A DNA stretch of 5,201 nucleotides, from the NCBI GenBank assembly GCA_017632495.1, contig JAGBRG010000285.1, positions 1-5,201 on the forward strand, given 5' to 3'. Below are positions 1 through 5,201 of this stretch, piece by piece. The notes under the pieces were generated by a model. That model was not told the DNA's origin. It was given only the letters and a program-made list of their open reading frames with translations, and did no database searches. Position numbers and translations under genes: made by a program. Source of the DNA: Spirochaetales bacterium (lineage in GTDB: Bacteria > Spirochaetota > Spirochaetia > Sphaerochaetales > Sphaerochaetaceae). Each line of letters begins with the position of its first letter. The stretch's first letter is position 1.

Positions 1-39
1 GACCACCCTGAGGTGCTCGTATTTTAAGACGTTACTCAT
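1..39 (-). CDS. livG: Branched-chain amino acid ABC transporter ATPase LivG, N-terminal fragment (cut by window edge)
   Basis: Only 13 codons are visible, reading MSNVLKYEHLRVV. The ATG overlaps the livM stop codon in an ATGA junction, and an AAGGGGG ribosome binding site sits 7 bases upstream inside the livM tail. The residues resemble the first beta strand of ABC ATPases (an 'L.v.hL.v.F' pattern just before the A-loop). The position after livH and livM is where livG usually lies in Liv operons. In the family, LivG is one of two cytoplasmic ATPases that drive the LivH-LivM permease. No Walker motif can be seen, so the identity rests mainly on operon order and the short match. Translational coupling to livM is likely because of the overlap. 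Confidence 0.75.
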   Translation of the reverse strand, partial: MSNVLKYEHLRVV

Positions 40-1076
40 GCTTTGACCCCCTTGCCGTTACGGATTCTGTTTACAATCTTCTCGATGGTATTGCCCATGG
101 AAAAGTCGTATGTGCCCATGAGTCCCTTCGGGCGGAAGAGCATCATCAACACAAGAGCCAGCGAGTATGCAACCATTCTGTAGTCGCTGAAGGACCTGAG
201 GATCTCGGGCAGAGCCGTAAGGACAATGGCGGAGATGACAGAACCCAGCATGGAACCCATACCACCAAGAACGACCATGACCAGAATCTCGATCGACTTC
301 ATGAACTTGAATGTGGAAGGATAAAGGGAGCCGATGTAGCCGGCATACAGGCATCCGGCGACGCCCGCAAGCATGGCGGAGAACACAAAGGCTGTTGTCT
401 TGTAGAACGTGGTGTTGATTCCCACCGACTCGGCGGCAATCTCGTTGTCACGGATTGAAAGGACCGCTCTTCCGTGGCGGCTTTTCATGAATACGTGAAT
501 CAAGAAGAGACAGATCACGGTGAAGATGAAAATCACGTTCAGACTTGTGAATTTGGGCATTCTTGCAAGACCCGATGCTCCGTATGTGAACTTGAAGCCC
601 AGAACGGAGTCGATGTTTGTAAGCACGACTCTGATGATTTCACCAAAGCCCAATGTGATAATTGCAAGATAATCGCCCTTAAGTCTCAAGGCAGGAATAC
701 CTATGAGAAGGCCAAAGAGTCCTGCCACGACAGCTGAAATCAGAACTGCAATGATGATGTATGGAATCACGGCAGCGTTGTTTCCTGCTCTGAGAAGCTG
801 GGAAGCCGGTGTGCTTTTCATGAAAATAGCACCAGCGTAGGCACCCACAGCCATAAAGCCCGCATGTCCCAGAGGAAGCTGGCCAAGATAGCCGCAGACA
901 ACGTTCAGGCTGGTTGCCAGAATGATGTTGATTCCGATTGTGATCAGAATTCCGCGGTAATACTCCCCTTTCAGACCCGCACCTGCGACAAAGAGCGTCA
1001 CAAGGGTCCAAAGGATAACTATTAAGACTGTATTGATTAGATATCTGACCGGAGTCTTGAGTTTAAGCTCTTTCAT
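36..1076 (-). CDS. livM: Branched-chain amino acid ABC transporter permease LivM
   Basis: This 346-residue inner-membrane protein should form half of the channel that imports branched-chain amino acids, paired with LivH and driven by LivG/LivF. It is very hydrophobic, with several membrane segments (about residues 12-32, 43-60, 69-87, 103-128, 180-197, 227-248, 262-288 and 301-315). Family landmarks in order are GYLGQLPLGHAGFMAVGAY (62-80), RLKGDYLAIITLGFGEIIR (131-149), the cytoplasmic EAA-type loop SRHGRAVLSIRDNEIAAESV (199-218) that should contact the ATPases, GGMGSMLGS (271-279) and the terminal LFRPKGLMG (313-321). The start at 1076 is preferred because GGAGGT lies 4 bases upstream. The reading frame stays open back to 1181, but that extension overlaps livH and looks unlike the family. 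An in-frame ATG at 1088, overlapping the livH stop, is a weaker alternative adding four residues. The charged tail (337-346, NRIRNGKGVKA region) is cytoplasmic by inference. The length is normal for the family. Confidence 0.95.
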   Translation of the reverse strand: MKELKLKTPVRYLINTVLIVILWTLVTLFVAGAGLKGEYYRGILITIGINIILATSLNVVCGYLGQLPLGHAGFMAVGAYAGAIFMKSTPASQLLRAGNNAAVIPYIIIAVLISAVVAGLFGLLIGIPALRLKGDYLAIITLGFGEIIRVVLTNIDSVLGFKFTYGASGLARMPKFTSLNVIFIFTVICLFLIHVFMKSRHGRAVLSIRDNEIAAESVGINTTFYKTTAFVFSAMLAGVAGCLYAGYIGSLYPSTFKFMKSIEILVMVVLGGMGSMLGSVISAIVLTALPEILRSFSDYRMVAYSLALVLMMLFRPKGLMGTYDFSMGNTIEKIVNRIRNGKGVKA

Positions 1077-1080
1077 GTTC

Positions 1081-1086
1081 ACCTCC
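1081..1086 (-). promoter_or_regulatory. Ribosome binding site that fixes the livM start
   Basis: On the minus strand GGAGGT lies 4 bases before the ATG at 1076 and immediately after the livH stop (TGATGGAGGT). This near-perfect Shine-Dalgarno supports the 346-residue LivM start over longer in-frame options, and its closeness to the livH stop suggests reinitiation by ribosomes finishing livH. Confidence 0.8.
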
Positions 1087-1087
1087 A

Positions 1088-1969
1088 TCAGACCTTTTCC
1101 TGAATCTTCTTTCCCAAGAATCCAGTGGGCTTGAAGAGCAGGACGATAATAAGAACCAAGAAGACAGCCGCATCCTTCCACATCGAAAAACCGATTGCGG
1201 CAACAAGGGCCTCAAGGATTCCGATTGTGAAACCTCCGATCATGGCTCCGGGAATTGAACCGATACCACCCAAGACAGCGGCGACAAAGGCCTTGATTCC
1301 AAGCATGGAACCCATGGTCGGGCTTGCCTGGGTGTAGGCGCAAAGGTAAAGAACGGAACCAATTCCTGCTAGAGCGCTTCCGATGGCGAATGTCATGGAG
1401 ATTGTCCTGTTGAGGGAGATTCCCATAAGCTGGGCAGCACCCATGTCCTCGGAGACGGCTCTCATGGCCTTTCCTGCTTTGGTCTTGTTGACCACAAATG
1501 ACAGAAGAACCATGATCACGACAGAGACCAGGATGGTCACAATGGCTACGTAGCTGACGTTGATCTGACCGAGCATTACAGAGCCGGTGATAAGCGGATC
1601 CATACTCTTCTGGTCAGCGCCGAAAAGAAGCTGAGCACCGTTTTCCAGAAGAAATGATACTCCGATTGCAGTAATCAATAGTGAAAGTCTCGGTGCGCTT
1701 CGAAGCGGTGTGTAAGCCACCTTCTCCACAGTGACACCCAGCAACGTGCTGACTGTAATTGCAAGAATAATTGCCACAATCGGGGGCAGAGCAAAGCTTG
1801 CAATGGCATAGTATGTCATGTAGGCACCGACCATGATAATGTCGCCATGGGCGAAGTTCAGCAGCTTGATGATTCCGTAGACCATGCTGTATCCCAATGC
1901 CACAAGGGCATAGACACTACCGGTCTGCATTCCATTTATCAGCTGTGCTATCAGCAAAGAAAACGTCAT
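1088..1969 (-). CDS. livH: Branched-chain amino acid ABC transporter permease LivH
   Basis: This 293-residue integral membrane protein is the second permease subunit, pairing with LivM to carry branched-chain amino acids across the inner membrane. Landmarks in order are an N-terminal segment beginning LIAQLINGMQTGSVYALVAL (6-25), the hallmark KLLNFAHGDIIMVGAY (35-50), AYTPLRSAPRLSLLITAIG (85-103), the cytoplasmic EAA-type loop KAGKAMRAVSEDMGAAQLMG (164-183), GIKAFVAAVLGGIGSIPGA (224-242) and the terminal LLFKPTGFLGKK (277-288). Length and motif order are those of typical LivH. The start is supported by AGGAG 10 bases upstream and by alignment of the first hydrophobic segment with the family. 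livM follows 11 bases after its stop, so the two are surely cotranscribed. A 112-base spacer with a hairpin separates it from the binding-protein gene, so its level may be set below that of the binding protein. Confidence 0.96.
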   Translation of the reverse strand: MTFSLLIAQLINGMQTGSVYALVALGYSMVYGIIKLLNFAHGDIIMVGAYMTYYAIASFALPPIVAIILAITVSTLLGVTVEKVAYTPLRSAPRLSLLITAIGVSFLLENGAQLLFGADQKSMDPLITGSVMLGQINVSYVAIVTILVSVVIMVLLSFVVNKTKAGKAMRAVSEDMGAAQLMGISLNRTISMTFAIGSALAGIGSVLYLCAYTQASPTMGSMLGIKAFVAAVLGGIGSIPGAMIGGFTIGILEALVAAIGFSMWKDAAVFLVLIIVLLFKPTGFLGKKIQEKV

Positions 1970-2026
1970 CAGTTGGTTTCTCCTGGCCGTTACTATATTA
2001 TTTTGTTCTAAATATGATTATTTAAC
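1970..2026 (-). promoter_or_regulatory. AT-rich livH leader, possible weak secondary promoter
   Basis: Between the hairpin and livH the minus strand is AT-rich and contains overlapping -10-like hexamers (TAATAT and TATAGT, around 1992-2000). No convincing -35 hexamer lies 16-18 bases upstream. A secondary promoter for livHMG is possible but weakly supported; the AGGAG at 1980-1984 serves livH translation. Confidence 0.2.
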
Positions 2027-2058
2027 AAAAAAGGCGCAAGTAACCCTGCGCCTTTTTT
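2027..2058 (-). terminator. Intra-operon hairpin with flanking A/T runs, probable partial terminator after the binding-protein gene
   Basis: AGGCGCA (2032-2038) pairs exactly with TGCGCCT (2047-2053) around an 8-base loop. The flanking A run (2027-2032) and T run (2053-2060) extend the stem to 12 pairs. Read on the minus strand, the stem is followed by six T, which is the form of an intrinsic terminator. It starts about 20 bases after the binding-protein stop and ends about 57 bases before livH. Because livH, livM and livG follow on the same strand, I infer partial termination or a 3' stabilising hairpin that gives more binding protein than permease. The structure is symmetrical, but no gene reads into it from the plus strand. 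Confidence 0.8.
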
Positions 2059-2081
2059 TTGAGTTTTTCTCTGTTTTTTTA

Positions 2082-3272
2082 TCAGAAGAACTCGTCGAAC
2101 AGCTCTGCGCCATTTGTAATCTTGATGATTGCAACGCTCTTGATAGGATCGTTGGTCTCATTGAAGGTGTAGCTGCCTGTGATTCCCGGGAAGGCGTTCA
2201 TGCCCTTGATGGCATCGATGACTGCCTGCTTGTACTCAGCAGAACCGGCCTTAAGACCCTTGGCCTCGGCTGCCTTGAGAGCCTCTGCCATAATCAGAGA
2301 AGCATCCCATGCAAGAGGAGCGAACATGTTAGGAACTTCCTCATTGTACTTTGCCTTGTAGTCGGCCTCGAACTTTGCAACTGACGGAGTTCCCGGTGCA
2401 TAACCTGACATGTAGATTGTGCCCTCAAGATCTGCAGCGCTTGCATAGTTCTTGACTGAACCGAATCCGTCACCACCGATGATCTTTGCCTTGCATCCTG
2501 CAGCTCTGAGAGCTGTGATTGCACGACCGGCCTCTCCGTAGTAGATCGGCATAAGAACTACATCAGGATTTGCAGCTGCGATGTTGGTCATCTGAGCCTT
2601 GTAGTCGACATCGCCTGTTGCGAAAGCTTCCTTGGCAACAACCTTGAGTCCTGTTGCTGCAAGCTGGCTCTCAACACCCTGTACAATGGCCTCGGAATAA
2701 TCGCTGCCGTTCTCATAGAAGATTGCGATTGTCTTTGCGCCGTACTTGGAAGTTGCATACTGAGCCATCTTCTCGCCCTGGAACGGATCGAGGAAGCAGG
2801 AGCGGAAGACGTTTGTCTTGACTTCTGACTTCGGATCATCCGGATCCATGACTGTGAGCTTCGGGTTGGTTGCTGAAGCTGAAATCTGCGGCATGTTGTC
2901 GTCGTATGTTACATCAGAGAGAGCAATTGAAGCACCGGAAAGAACTGATCCGATGATAGCTGTTGCACCGTTTGCCTTAGCAAGGTTGTAAGCGTTGATT
3001 GACTCTGTTCCGTCTGCCTTATCATCATACTCAAGAAGCTTGACCTGCTTGCCGTTGATTCCGCCGGCTGCATTGAGCTGCTCGAAGAACATGGCAACAG
3101 AGTTGCGTACAGGAACTCCGTACATGGCATAATCACCGGTTGTGTTTCCGATGAAAGCGATTGTGATGGTGCCGGAAGCGGCACTTGAAGAAGCCTCACT
3201 GGAACCGCCGGCAAAGACCGGGGCTGCAATGAAAGCTGCAATTACCAAAGCAAAAAGCAAAACTTTCTTCAT
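2082..3272 (-). CDS. livJ: Periplasmic branched-chain amino acid binding protein (LivJ/LivK-like)
   Basis: This 396-residue protein should capture branched-chain amino acids in the periplasm and deliver them to LivHM. Residues 1-21 form a signal peptide (MKK, a hydrophobic core, then APVFA); cleavage by signal peptidase I after A21 is likely. There is no cysteine before residue 159, so it is not a lipoprotein. A low-complexity linker (22-34) leads into a type I periplasmic binding fold of the Peripla_BP_6 kind: ITIAFIGNTTGDYAMYG (36-52), LNAAGGINGKQVKLLEYDD (66-84), IIGSVLSGASIALSD (106-120), PQISASATNPKL (128-139), IAIFYENGSDYSEA (182-195) and GGDGFGS (266-272). The SASAT stretch (131-135) and the S112 region correspond to ligand-contacting loops in E. 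coli LivJ. The start at 3272 is chosen because AAGGGAGA precedes it and the signal peptide begins there; the open frame to 3308 starts at TTG and adds nothing family-like. Whether the ligand is Leu/Ile/Val or another amino acid or amide cannot be told from sequence alone. Confidence 0.93.
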   Translation of the reverse strand: MKKVLLFALVIAAFIAAPVFAGGSSEASSSAASGTITIAFIGNTTGDYAMYGVPVRNSVAMFFEQLNAAGGINGKQVKLLEYDDKADGTESINAYNLAKANGATAIIGSVLSGASIALSDVTYDDNMPQISASATNPKLTVMDPDDPKSEVKTNVFRSCFLDPFQGEKMAQYATSKYGAKTIAIFYENGSDYSEAIVQGVESQLAATGLKVVAKEAFATGDVDYKAQMTNIAAANPDVVLMPIYYGEAGRAITALRAAGCKAKIIGGDGFGSVKNYASAADLEGTIYMSGYAPGTPSVAKFEADYKAKYNEEVPNMFAPLAWDASLIMAEALKAAEAKGLKAGSAEYKQAVIDAIKGMNAFPGITGSYTFNETNDPIKSVAIIKITNGAELFDEFF

Positions 3273-3329
3273 TTGATTTCTCCCTTCTAGTATCGTTTGA
3301 TAACCCAAAGATGGTTTTTTATGAGGCTT

Positions 3330-3358
3330 ATACTACAGTTTTCAGTATTTTTATGCAA
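3330..3358 (-). promoter_or_regulatory. Possible sigma-70-type promoter for the liv operon
   Basis: On the minus strand TTGCAT (3358-3353) is followed after 17 bases by TAGTAT (3335-3330), with AT-rich sequence upstream. The -35 matches only its first three consensus bases and the -10 matches four of six. It would give a leader of about 50 bases ending in the AAGGGAGA ribosome binding site (3279-3286). The spacing is right and the position sensible, but the match is modest. Confidence 0.35.
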
Positions 3359-3451
3359 TATTTCTCCATATTTTTTCATTAAAAATGTTATGTTCCTTCG
3401 TTCTCCTCCCTTTCAGGGGCCGCTTATGTCTTGTTCATCAAGTATGAAAGT

Positions 3452-3459
3452 TGATATCA
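3452..3459. promoter_or_regulatory. TGATATCA palindrome just upstream of metN
   Basis: A perfect 8-base palindrome lies 7 bases before the metN ATG, in the place where a ribosome binding site would be expected. It could be part of an operator, but an 8-base palindrome can also occur by chance, and no second copy is visible in the intergenic region. No SAM riboswitch (S-box) architecture was recognised in the short leader. Confidence 0.15.
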
Positions 3460-3466
3460 TCTCCGC

Positions 3467-4477
3467 ATGCAGATAGAACTTAAAAATCTGATAAGAACAT
3501 ATGATACGGTCCATGCCGTGGAAGGCGTCAGCCTCTCCATCCCATCAAACGAGATATTCGGCATCATAGGACTTTCCGGCGCCGGCAAAAGCACCTTGGT
3601 GCGCCTGATCAGCCTCCTTGAAAAGCCCGACAGTGGCGAGGTCTGGTACGACGGCCAGCGCGTGGACAACCTCCCCGAAAAGGAAATCATCCAGCGCCGC
3701 AGACATCTTGGCATGATTTTCCAGAACTTCAACCTCTTTTCATCGCGTACCGCCGGTGAAAACATCGCCTACCCCATGGAAATCTGCAAATATCCCAAGG
3801 ATCAGATTCAGGCCCGCGTGGTCGAGCTCCTTGAAGTCGTAGGACTCTCCGACAGGATCAATGCCCCGATTTCCACCCTCTCCGGCGGACAGAAGCAGAG
3901 AATCGCAATTGCCCGTGCCCTCGCATGCAGGCCCGACATCCTCTTCTGTGACGAGGCCACAAGCGCCCTGGACCCCAAGACCACCCAGCAGATACTTGCC
4001 CTGATCAAGGACATCCAGAAAAAGATGAACCTCACCGTCGTCATGATCACCCACCAGATGGAGGTCGTGCGCGATGCCTGCGACCATGTCGCAGTCCTCT
4101 CCGAGGGAAAGGTCGTGGAACAGGGAACTGTCAAGGAACTATTCGCAAGCCCCAAGACCAATGTCACAAAGGAGTTCCTTGCCCACCTCACCTCTAACAT
4201 GAAGAGTGTAAGAGAAGACGGAGTCGTGATTTGGTCAGACGATCCTGCCCACTACGTGCTCAGATTCTTGAATGATAAGGTAGACACCCCTGTGATCTCG
4301 GACATCATCAGAGAGTTCGATGTGGTCTTCAACATCAGCGGAGCCGGAATCCAGAAGGTCGGCGACACCAAGATGGGAACCATGGTCTGTGACATCACAG
4401 GAAGCAAGAAGGCGGTCTCAGACGCCCTTAAGGCAATCCGCGAGCGCGGAGTCACTGTCGAGGAGGTAGAAGTATGA
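3467..4477 (+). CDS. metN: Methionine ABC transporter ATP-binding protein MetN
   Basis: This 336-residue cytoplasmic ATPase should power import of methionine through MetI. The nucleotide-binding domain shows Walker A GLSGAGKST (35-43), Q-loop Q86, ABC signature LSGGQKQR (138-145), Walker B ILFCDEATSALD (158-169, catalytic E163) and H-loop H196. All key residues are intact. After a linker at about 240-260 comes a C-terminal NIL-type domain (about 262-336). In E. coli MetN this domain binds methionine and inhibits transport. NBD plus NIL, at this length, distinguishes MetN from other amino-acid ATPases such as GlnQ. The ATG at 3467 is the only plausible start: an in-frame TGA lies at 3452-3454 with no start codon between. 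No clear Shine-Dalgarno is present, which is odd beside the strong sites of the other genes. metI follows with a 4-base overlap. Ligands other than L-methionine (D-Met, Met derivatives) are possible. Confidence 0.95.
   Translation: MQIELKNLIRTYDTVHAVEGVSLSIPSNEIFGIIGLSGAGKSTLVRLISLLEKPDSGEVWYDGQRVDNLPEKEIIQRRRHLGMIFQNFNLFSSRTAGENIAYPMEICKYPKDQIQARVVELLEVVGLSDRINAPISTLSGGQKQRIAIARALACRPDILFCDEATSALDPKTTQQILALIKDIQKKMNLTVVMITHQMEVVRDACDHVAVLSEGKVVEQGTVKELFASPKTNVTKEFLAHLTSNMKSVREDGVVIWSDDPAHYVLRFLNDKVDTPVISDIIREFDVVFNISGAGIQKVGDTKMGTMVCDITGSKKAVSDALKAIRERGVTVEEVEV
4461..4466 (+). promoter_or_regulatory. metI ribosome binding site inside the metN tail
   Basis: AGGAGG lies 7 bases before the metI ATG at 4474, within the last codons of metN. 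It fixes the metI start and, with the ATGA overlap, indicates translational coupling. Its strength contrasts with the missing site before metN. Confidence 0.8.
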
Positions 4478-5139
4478 CACCTGCACTTTGGTCTTTAATC
4501 TGGCAAAGCACACTTCAGACTCTTTCAATGGTTCTGTTTTCAACAATCTTCTCAGTGATACTGGGCCTTCCTCTGGGAATCCTTCTGTGCATCACATCAC
4601 CGGAAAGCCAGGGAGGAATCAGACCAAAACCGGTTCTCAACGTGGTTTTGAGCAAAATTGTAAACGTCCTGAGATCCTTCCCGTTTATTATATTGATAAT
4701 AATCCTCTTCCCTCTTTCAAGACTGGTCGTGGGAACCGCAATAGGAACAAAGGCCACAATAGTACCTCTCTCAATTGCTGCAGCCCCGTTTGTAGCCCGT
4801 CTTGTCGAGACTTCACTTAAAGAGGTTGACCGCGGCGTAATCCAGGCAGCAAGAATCATGGGATCCACCAACGGCCAGATAGTCTTCAAGGTTCTTCTTC
4901 CTGAAGCCCTGCCCTCTCTGGTCTCAGGTCTGACGCTGACAGTCATAAACCTTATCGGTTACAGCGCAATGGCAGGAGCTGTCGGCGGAGGCGGACTGGG
5001 AGACCTTGCAATCCGCTACGGATACCAGCGCTTCAAACCGATGGTCATGCTTGTAGCCATCGTAGTAATCCTGCTTCTGGTCGAGCTGATTCAGTTCATC
5101 GGAAACAAAATCAGTGCGAATATGATGAAAAAGCGCTGA
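4474..5139 (+). CDS. metI: Methionine ABC transporter permease MetI
   Basis: This 221-residue inner-membrane permease should form, as a homodimer, the channel of the methionine importer with two MetN subunits. Five hydrophobic segments are visible (about 13-40, 58-83, 90-112, 150-172 and 187-210), as in E. coli MetI, and the length is usual. VLRSFPFIILI (65-75) is a typical MetI stretch. The EAA coupling loop runs from E117 through GVIQAARIMG (121-130) to VLLPEALPSLVSG (140-152), and should sit in the cleft of MetN. The glycine-rich AMAGAVGGGGLGDLAIRYGY (165-184) is strongly characteristic of MetI. The gene overlaps the metN stop by 4 bases and has a strong ribosome binding site. No metQ binding-protein gene follows before the hairpin 34 bases downstream. 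Confidence 0.95.
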   Translation: MTPALWSLIWQSTLQTLSMVLFSTIFSVILGLPLGILLCITSPESQGGIRPKPVLNVVLSKIVNVLRSFPFIILIIILFPLSRLVVGTAIGTKATIVPLSIAAAPFVARLVETSLKEVDRGVIQAARIMGSTNGQIVFKVLLPEALPSLVSGLTLTVINLIGYSAMAGAVGGGGLGDLAIRYGYQRFKPMVMLVAIVVILLLVELIQFIGNKISANMMKKR

Positions 5140-5173
5140 GGATTTTACTCAAATCAGCAATTTCAACAAAAAT

Positions 5174-5201
5174 GCAACAGTTTTTCTTTTAAAGCTGTTG
5201 C
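5174..5201 (+). terminator. Hairpin after metI at the window edge, probable (perhaps bidirectional) terminator
   Basis: GCAACAG (5174-5180) pairs exactly with CTGTTGC (5195-5201) around a 14-base loop that contains a small CTTTTAAAG palindrome. The arm reaches the last base, so any T run for plus-strand termination lies outside the window. On the minus strand the stem is followed by A and then five T (5172-5168), so it could also end a convergent gene from the right. It lies 34 bases after the metI stop, which fits the end of the metNI transcript or an attenuator before a downstream metQ. Confidence 0.6.

Noticed and set aside
474..737. Plus-strand open frame of 87 codons antisense to livM
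   Set aside because: It lies wholly inside livM, with a composition typical of the antisense of a membrane gene and no recognisable domain.
1077..1181. N-terminal extension of LivM by 35 residues (open frame to 1181)
   Set aside because: It overlaps the livH coding end, has no family resemblance and no ribosome binding site, whereas GGAGGT sits directly before the ATG at 1076.
925..1235. Repeated string GATTCCGATTGTGA within livM (around 930) and livH (around 1217)
   Set aside because: Both copies fall in coding sequence for Ile/Gly-rich membrane segments, so the similarity is explained by codon choice rather than a functional repeat.
3273..3308. Longer start of the binding protein from a TTG at 3308
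   Set aside because: The signal peptide begins at MKK from 3272 with a good AAGGGAGA site; the extra 12 residues would spoil the signal peptide and would span that site.
3395..3466. SAM riboswitch or other methionine-responsive leader RNA before metN
   Set aside because: The stretch is short and shows no S-box-like multi-helix pattern or terminator; only a weak CTTG/CAAG hairpin (3430-3442) and the TGATATCA palindrome are visible.
3740..4200. Minus-strand open frames of 115 and 130 codons opposite metN
   Set aside because: They lie opposite the conserved ABC ATPase motifs of metN and show no domain of their own; they are antisense shadows.

Overview
The window carries two amino-acid ABC transporter loci that diverge from a shared 194-base intergenic region (3273-3466). 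On the minus strand is a branched-chain amino acid (HAAT/Liv family) importer in the order binding protein (livJ-like), permease livH, permease livM, and the first 13 codons of an ATPase (livG) that runs off the left edge. On the plus strand is a methionine-type (MUT family) importer made of the ATPase metN and the permease metI. No binding-protein gene (metQ) lies in the window.

Organism: the content is bacterial. The binding protein has a signal peptide ending VFA-GGSSEAS with no lipobox cysteine, followed by a Gly/Ser/Ala/Glu linker. From memory this style is common in spirochaetes of the Sphaerochaeta/Treponema kind, and the diderm-type periplasmic protein fits. This is an inference from one leader peptide, not a firm assignment.

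Layout: 1-39 is the livG start, overlapping the livM stop in ATGA. 36-1076 is livM and 1088-1969 is livH, 11 bases apart with a strong ribosome binding site between them. 1970-2081 is a spacer with a GC-rich hairpin flanked by A/T runs, probably a partial terminator between the binding protein and the membrane genes. 2082-3272 is the binding protein. 3273-3466 is the divergent regulatory region. 3467-4477 is metN, and 4474-5139 is metI, joined by an ATGA overlap. 5174-5201 is a hairpin at the right edge, probably a terminator.

Function: the Liv binding protein captures Leu/Ile/Val or a related ligand in the periplasm and delivers it to the LivH-LivM channel, powered by LivG and presumably a LivF beyond the left edge. 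MetN and MetI form the methionine importer core. The NIL domain on MetN suggests feedback inhibition by internal methionine. Both loci are well-known transporter types. I found no sign of an undescribed system; the points worth a second look are regulatory and organisational.
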